Positions 4,504 through 7,733 of a DNA stretch of 7,733 bases are shown here, one piece after another. Within the stretch, counting starts at the first letter, position 1. Each line of letters starts with the position of its first letter. The stretch spans positions 1 through 7,733 of the forward strand of contig QHZX01000304.1 of assembly GCA_003224835.1 (NCBI GenBank). The letters are read 5' to 3'. The DNA is from Acidobacteriota bacterium. GTDB lineage: Bacteria; Acidobacteriota; Terriglobia; Terriglobales; Acidobacteriaceae. A model generated the notes under the pieces. That model saw only the letters and a program-made list of their open reading frames with translations. It ran no database searches and was not told the origin of the DNA. A program made the translations under genes and the position numbers.

Positions 4504-4840
4504 TTGTCAAATTGATGTCACGCGAGCTTCCCCTGCTAACCGTGGGAGCCGTGATGCGTCCAAGTAACAACTGAATGGAACCTCAACGCGAGTAATTGCG
4601 TATGAGGTTAAAGACGGAGCGATCACTCCGGCTTGCAAACAACAACTCAAAAGGGCCAGGGGACTGCCTCGCACGGTTTGGCGGCCAGCGGAGACAATCC
4701 CCTGCAGCAAGCGAGCACGCTTTCACGCGCCCGTTTGTTTTCCCGAGGCTGAATTGTAAGGCTTTCGGGATAAAAAACAAGCCCGGCACCAACCGTATCC
4801 GCCGCTAACCGTTCCGGCGTACCGGAATATAGGAGGACTT
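4504..4840. other. Intergenic stretch without a supported gene
   Basis: No reading frame in these 337 bp looks like a protein. Visible structure: CGGAG/CTCCG near 4614-4629; a perfect 7-bp pair CAGGGGA (4657-4663) and TCCCCTG (4698-4704) around a 34-nt loop; TCCCGA (4741-4746) with TCGGGA (4765-4770), flanked by T-rich and A-rich sequence that extends the pairing imperfectly; and the hairpin at 4812-4827. It may hold the end of the ispF transcript and the promoter of the next gene, but I cannot point to either with confidence. Confidence 0.4.
4812..4827 (+). promoter_or_regulatory. Leader hairpin upstream of the secreted-protein Shine-Dalgarno
   Basis: TTCCGG (4812-4817) and CCGGAA (4822-4827) form a perfect 6-bp stem with loop CGTA. 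AGGAGG (4831-4836) follows three bases later, then GTG at 4841. The layout resembles the PIN-TRAM leader: hairpin, strong Shine-Dalgarno, GTG. Confidence 0.45.
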
Positions 4841-5239
4841 GTGAAGTTACATCTTGGTTCGAGCTTAAAACATATTTGTCTGGCGGCAGTGGTACTGGCT
4901 GCCGGAAGCGCCTTGGCCGCGACCAAAGGCTCGTTGGAACTGCAACATCCCACCAGCATCGCAGGCAAGCAACTGGCCAGTGGCAACTACACCGTGCGCT
5001 GGGAAGGGACCGGCGATCAGGTGGAGTTGAAAATTTATCAAGGCAAGAATGTCGTCCTTTCTACGCCGGCGCGGATAATGAAGGTCGACCATCGGGCGTC
5101 AAGCAACAGCGCGGTCGTGGTCGCGAATAGCGACAAGACGTACACCCTGCAGGAGATTCGCTTCGCAGGTAAGAACTTCGTCCTGGGAATCACGAGCGAT
5201 GGCAGCGGTGCTGGCGCGAGTGGCGGGGCCGGTAATTAA
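4841..5239 (+). CDS. Small secreted protein of unknown function
   Basis: A 132-residue protein I cannot assign to a named family. It has a clear Sec signal peptide: basic start, hydrophobic core at about residues 12-22 and AGSALA before a predicted cleavage after residue 26. No lipobox cysteine is present at that point. The mature part (27-118) looks all-beta, with alternating strands such as GNYTVRWEG, QVELKIYQGK, NVVLSTPARI and EIRFAGKNFVLGI. A Gly/Ala/Ser-rich tail closes the protein from about 119. Small periplasmic beta proteins of this pattern are common in acidobacteria. The GTG start is supported by AGGAGG 4 nt upstream and by the complete signal peptide. Its neighbours ispF and mfd are unrelated, so context gives no clue to function. 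Confidence 0.75.
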   Translation: MKLHLGSSLKHICLAAVVLAAGSALAATKGSLELQHPTSIAGKQLASGNYTVRWEGTGDQVELKIYQGKNVVLSTPARIMKVDHRASSNSAVVVANSDKTYTLQEIRFAGKNFVLGITSDGSGAGASGGAGN

Positions 5240-5290
5240 TCCAATTTGCATCTCAGCATTCTCGCGTGCGAAGGGCAAGGCCGTTCCTGC

Positions 5291-5299
5291 TGTTAAAAT
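5291..5299 (+). promoter_or_regulatory. Candidate extended -10 promoter of mfd, predicted leaderless start
   Basis: TGT TAAAAT reads as TGn plus a -10 hexamer with 5 of 6 consensus bases. The mfd ATG starts 9 nt after it, and there is no Shine-Dalgarno. No convincing -35 box is seen, as is usual for extended -10 promoters. The box lies inside a perfect palindrome, CTGTTA-AAA-TAACAG (5290-5304), which could also be a repressor site. Confidence 0.5.
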
Positions 5300-5308
5300 A
5301 ACAGTGCA

Positions 5309-7733
5309 ATGGCCCTGCCTTTCGTCCGCGATTTATTTGCGGACGTGGAAAAACTGCCCGCGTTCACGCGTGTTGTCTCCCACCTTCGAGCAAACACGGG
5401 CCGGATACGTGTCTCTGGCCCCAACTCATCAGCCAAGGCTTTACTCATCCCGCAATTACAGAAAGTCCTTGGACGCCCACTTATTGTGGTTACTCGTAAT
5501 AATGAGGCGGCTGACGAGATGCTGCCGGTCATTCAGGCATTCTCGGAACTCCTGGGAGGGCAGCCGGCGGACGCCATAGTCTCGCTTCCCACCCGCGACG
5601 TGCTTCCATTTCAGAACCTTTCGCCGCATCCTGAAATTCAGGAGCAGCGCGCCATCGCTCTGTGGAAGATCGCGACCGGAGCGGCTTCCATTATCGTTGC
5701 GCCTGTGGCGGCAACGGCCTTGCGGTTGAACTCTGCGGAATACTACTCAGACCTGGCGCGGACTTTGCGCCGGGGCGAAACTTTCGATACCGGTCCATTG
5801 CTGCAGCACCTGAATTCCGTCGGCTATAACTCTACGGACGTGGTTGAAATGCCAGGAGAATACGCGCTGCGGGGCGGGATTCTTGACGTCTATTCGCCGG
5901 AGGCAGACCGTCCGGTCCGCGTGGAATTCTTCGGTGACGAGGTCGAGTCAATCCGGAAATTCGATCCCGGAACCCAGAGATCGTCTTCTCCTGCAGATGA
6001 AGCCGTGCTGCTGCCGCTTTCTGAAACCCCGGTCACTGAACAGCTGCTGGGCGCAATCCATGTTCGCCTTTCCGGTAAGCGTGTAAGCGGCTCGGAAGAA
6101 ATTATTGAGCAGGCCGTGAAATCGGGCGGAGTCACTGTTTTTCCGGGCTGGGAGTTTTACGCGCCGGTAGCGGGATCTTCGGGAAGCATTTTCGATCTGT
6201 TACCAACCGCGGCTGTGATTGCGGACGAGCCCGAGTTGCTGAGCAGCGAACTGGAACAGTTCTGGGAGAGAGTCACCGAAGTACACGAGCGCAGTGGAAT
6301 CGGAAAACTGGTCACGCCATCAGACCTTTACGTTTCGGCTGAAGAGTGGTCGAACAACCTGCGATCACTTCCAGGAGTTGACCTCGAGCATCTGGGTGTT
6401 GCTCGCGGTGACGATCTTGAAACAGTCGAACTTCATTCGCAGCCGAGCCCGCGCTTCCACGGTTCTATCCCCATCATGCTGGAAGAAGTGAAAAAACATC
6501 TCGCGGCAAGCCGCCGTGTGTTGGTGGCCGCGCCTAATACAGGTGAAGTCGAGCGGCTGGCAGATTTTTTTACTGAATACAGCGTGTCTTTCCGGTTAGG
6601 CAGCCGCACCCGTGGCGGTGAGAGCTATGCAGACGAGACCGCCTACTTCGCAGGCGAAGTGCTCACCACAACGTTAGTGAAGGCTTACATCCCGGATGGA
6701 ATGATTCTGCCCGACGCCGGGCTGACAGTTTTCGGAACTCGGGATTTATTCGACGAATCGGAGTCGGTGGTCTCGCGGCCGCAGCGGCAAAAGTCGAAGA
6801 CCTCGGCCTTCCTCTCGGATTTTCGGGATTTGCAAGTCGGCGATTACGTTGTTCACGTGGAGCATGGAATCGGTCAGTACCAGGGACTGAAGGAAATCAA
6901 TCAAGGCGACGGCAACACCGAGTTCATGGTGCTCGAGTATGCCGACGCTGCCAAGCTCTACGTCCCGCTGACCCGGTTGGACCTGGTACAGAAGTATCGA
7001 TCGCAAGAGGGTGCCAAGCCGGTGCTCAATCATCTTGGGACGGCCGCCTGGGCAAAGACTAAAGCGCGCGTCCGCAAGGCCATGCAGGACATGACCGAGG
7101 AGCTGCTAAAGCTTTACGCGCAGCGGAAAACCGCGCAAGGCCACAGCTTCCCACCGGATAACGAATGGATGCGGGAGTTTGAAGACGCCTTCGAGTACAG
7201 CGAAACTGAAGACCAGGACTTAGCTATTAATGATGTGAAGCGCGACATGGAATCGCGGCTGCCCATGGACCGGCTGCTTTGCGGTGATGTTGGCTACGGC
7301 AAGACTGAAATCGCTATGCGCGCAGCTTTCAAAGCGATCAGCGACAACAAGCAAGTAGCCGTGCTTGCGCCAACGACGGTGTTGGCATTCCAGCATTTTG
7401 AAACTTTCAAGCAGCGATTCGCGGCCTTTCCGGTGACTATTGAAATGATCAGCCGCTTCCGTTCGCCGAAGCAGCAGAAAGAAATACTGCAGCGCGTGGA
7501 AGCCGGCAAAGTGGACATCCTCATCGGTACTCATCGGCTGCTTTCGAAAGATGTTAAGTTCACCGATCTCGGCCTGCTGGTCGTGGATGAAGAGCAGCGC
7601 TTCGGTGTGCGCCACAAAGAACGGCTGAAGCAAATGCGGAAAGAAGTGGATGTTCTTACAATGTCCGCGACGCCGATTCCGCGAACGCTTCATATGTCAC
7701 TGGTCGGCCTGCGTGACATGAGTGTCATCGAGA
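5309..7733 (+). CDS. mfd: Transcription-repair coupling factor (partial, C-terminus beyond right edge)
   Basis: ATP-driven DNA translocase that removes RNA polymerase stalled at lesions and recruits UvrA for nucleotide excision repair. The visible 808 codons are open throughout and cover about two thirds of a typical 1150-residue Mfd. The UvrB-like N-terminal module includes GEYALRGGILDVY (183-195) followed by RVEFFGDEVESIR. The RNA-polymerase-interacting CarD-like domain begins VGDYVVHVEHGIG at 510-522. The first RecA-like motor domain has Walker A GDVGYGKT (659-666), motif Ia APTTVLAFQHF, motif Ib GTHRLL, motif II DEEQ (760-763) and motif III SATPIPRT (786-793). Motifs IV-VI, the TRG region and the C-terminal domain lie past the edge. 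ATG 5309 is the first possible start, since an in-frame stop lies at 5294-5296. The missing Shine-Dalgarno and the nearby -10 box suggest a leaderless mRNA. Confidence 0.96.
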   Translation, partial: MALPFVRDLFADVEKLPAFTRVVSHLRANTGRIRVSGPNSSAKALLIPQLQKVLGRPLIVVTRNNEAADEMLPVIQAFSELLGGQPADAIVSLPTRDVLPFQNLSPHPEIQEQRAIALWKIATGAASIIVAPVAATALRLNSAEYYSDLARTLRRGETFDTGPLLQHLNSVGYNSTDVVEMPGEYALRGGILDVYSPEADRPVRVEFFGDEVESIRKFDPGTQRSSSPADEAVLLPLSETPVTEQLLGAIHVRLSGKRVSGSEEIIEQAVKSGGVTVFPGWEFYAPVAGSSGSIFDLLPTAAVIADEPELLSSELEQFWERVTEVHERSGIGKLVTPSDLYVSAEEWSNNLRSLPGVDLEHLGVARGDDLETVELHSQPSPRFHGSIPIMLEEVKKHLAASRRVLVAAPNTGEVERLADFFTEYSVSFRLGSRTRGGESYADETAYFAGEVLTTTLVKAYIPDGMILPDAGLTVFGTRDLFDESESVVSRPQRQKSKTSAFLSDFRDLQVGDYVVHVEHGIGQYQGLKEINQGDGNTEFMVLEYADAAKLYVPLTRLDLVQKYRSQEGAKPVLNHLGTAAWAKTKARVRKAMQDMTEELLKLYAQRKTAQGHSFPPDNEWMREFEDAFEYSETEDQDLAINDVKRDMESRLPMDRLLCGDVGYGKTEIAMRAAFKAISDNKQVAVLAPTTVLAFQHFETFKQRFAAFPVTIEMISRFRSPKQQKEILQRVEAGKVDILIGTHRLLSKDVKFTDLGLLVVDEEQRFGVRHKERLKQMRKEVDVLTMSATPIPRTLHMSLVGLRDMSVIE

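Noticed and set aside
4734..4781. Hairpin near 4741-4770 as an intrinsic terminator for ispF
   Set aside because: The T-rich run precedes the stem and the A-rich run follows it, the reverse of a plus-strand terminator, and the loop is 18 nt.
7220..7693. 157-codon open frame on the minus strand
   Set aside because: It is antisense to the motor domain of mfd, which is unbroken and motif-rich there. The frame is most likely a by-product of codon use.

Overview
The window looks like a chromosomal segment of a moderately GC-rich bacterium, most likely an acidobacterium (Terriglobia-like). The protein families, the small secreted or membrane-anchored orphan proteins and the gene order support this, but it is an inference without a database search. 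All recognisable housekeeping genes appear intact. There is no rRNA, tRNA, CRISPR array or transposase gene that I can see.

Layout, left to right. (1) Bases 1-701, minus strand: the N-terminal 233 codons of a zinc-free quinone oxidoreductase of the MDR superfamily, cut by the left edge. (2) A 240-bp divergent intergenic region with a structured leader. (3) 942-2024, plus: a membrane-anchored PIN-TRAM protein like Bacillus YacL, starting at GTG behind a strong Shine-Dalgarno. (4) 2030-2545, minus: a convergent small gene for a single-pass membrane protein with a Cys/His-containing outer domain. Its stop lies 5 bp from the PIN-TRAM stop, inside a nested inverted repeat. (5) 2669-3397, plus: ispD. 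(6) 3380-3603: a diverged tandem duplication covering the end of ispD and the start of the next gene. (7) 3566-4000, plus: a GxxExxY-family PD-(D/E)XK-like protein, AT-richer than its neighbours and bracketed by 29-bp inverted repeats. (8) 3997-4503, plus: ispF, overlapping the previous stop by ATGA. (9) 4504-4840: a 337-bp stretch with no convincing gene. (10) 4841-5239, plus: a small secreted protein. (11) 5309-7733, plus: mfd, cut by the right edge.

How the genes fit together. IspD and IspF are steps 3 and 5 of the MEP pathway for isoprenoid precursors. The order PIN-TRAM / ispD / ispF matches the yacL-yacM-yacN order of Bacillus, so this is an old neighbourhood interrupted here twice: by the antisense membrane-protein gene and by the GxxExxY cassette. 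Mfd couples DNA repair to stalled transcription.

The most interesting part is 3380-4000. A PD-(D/E)XK-like gene sits between two essential pathway genes, flanked by near-perfect inverted repeats made of a roughly 10-bp unit. The right repeat also encodes the protein's C-terminus, and the left end is partly duplicated, with a fossil ispD tail and a dead copy of the start codon. It resembles a small mobile cassette that inserted without breaking the operon. A second theme is start signals. The quinone oxidoreductase, ispD and mfd genes have -10-like boxes 7-10 nt before an ATG and no Shine-Dalgarno (probable leaderless mRNAs), whereas the three GTG-start genes have strong Shine-Dalgarno sequences.
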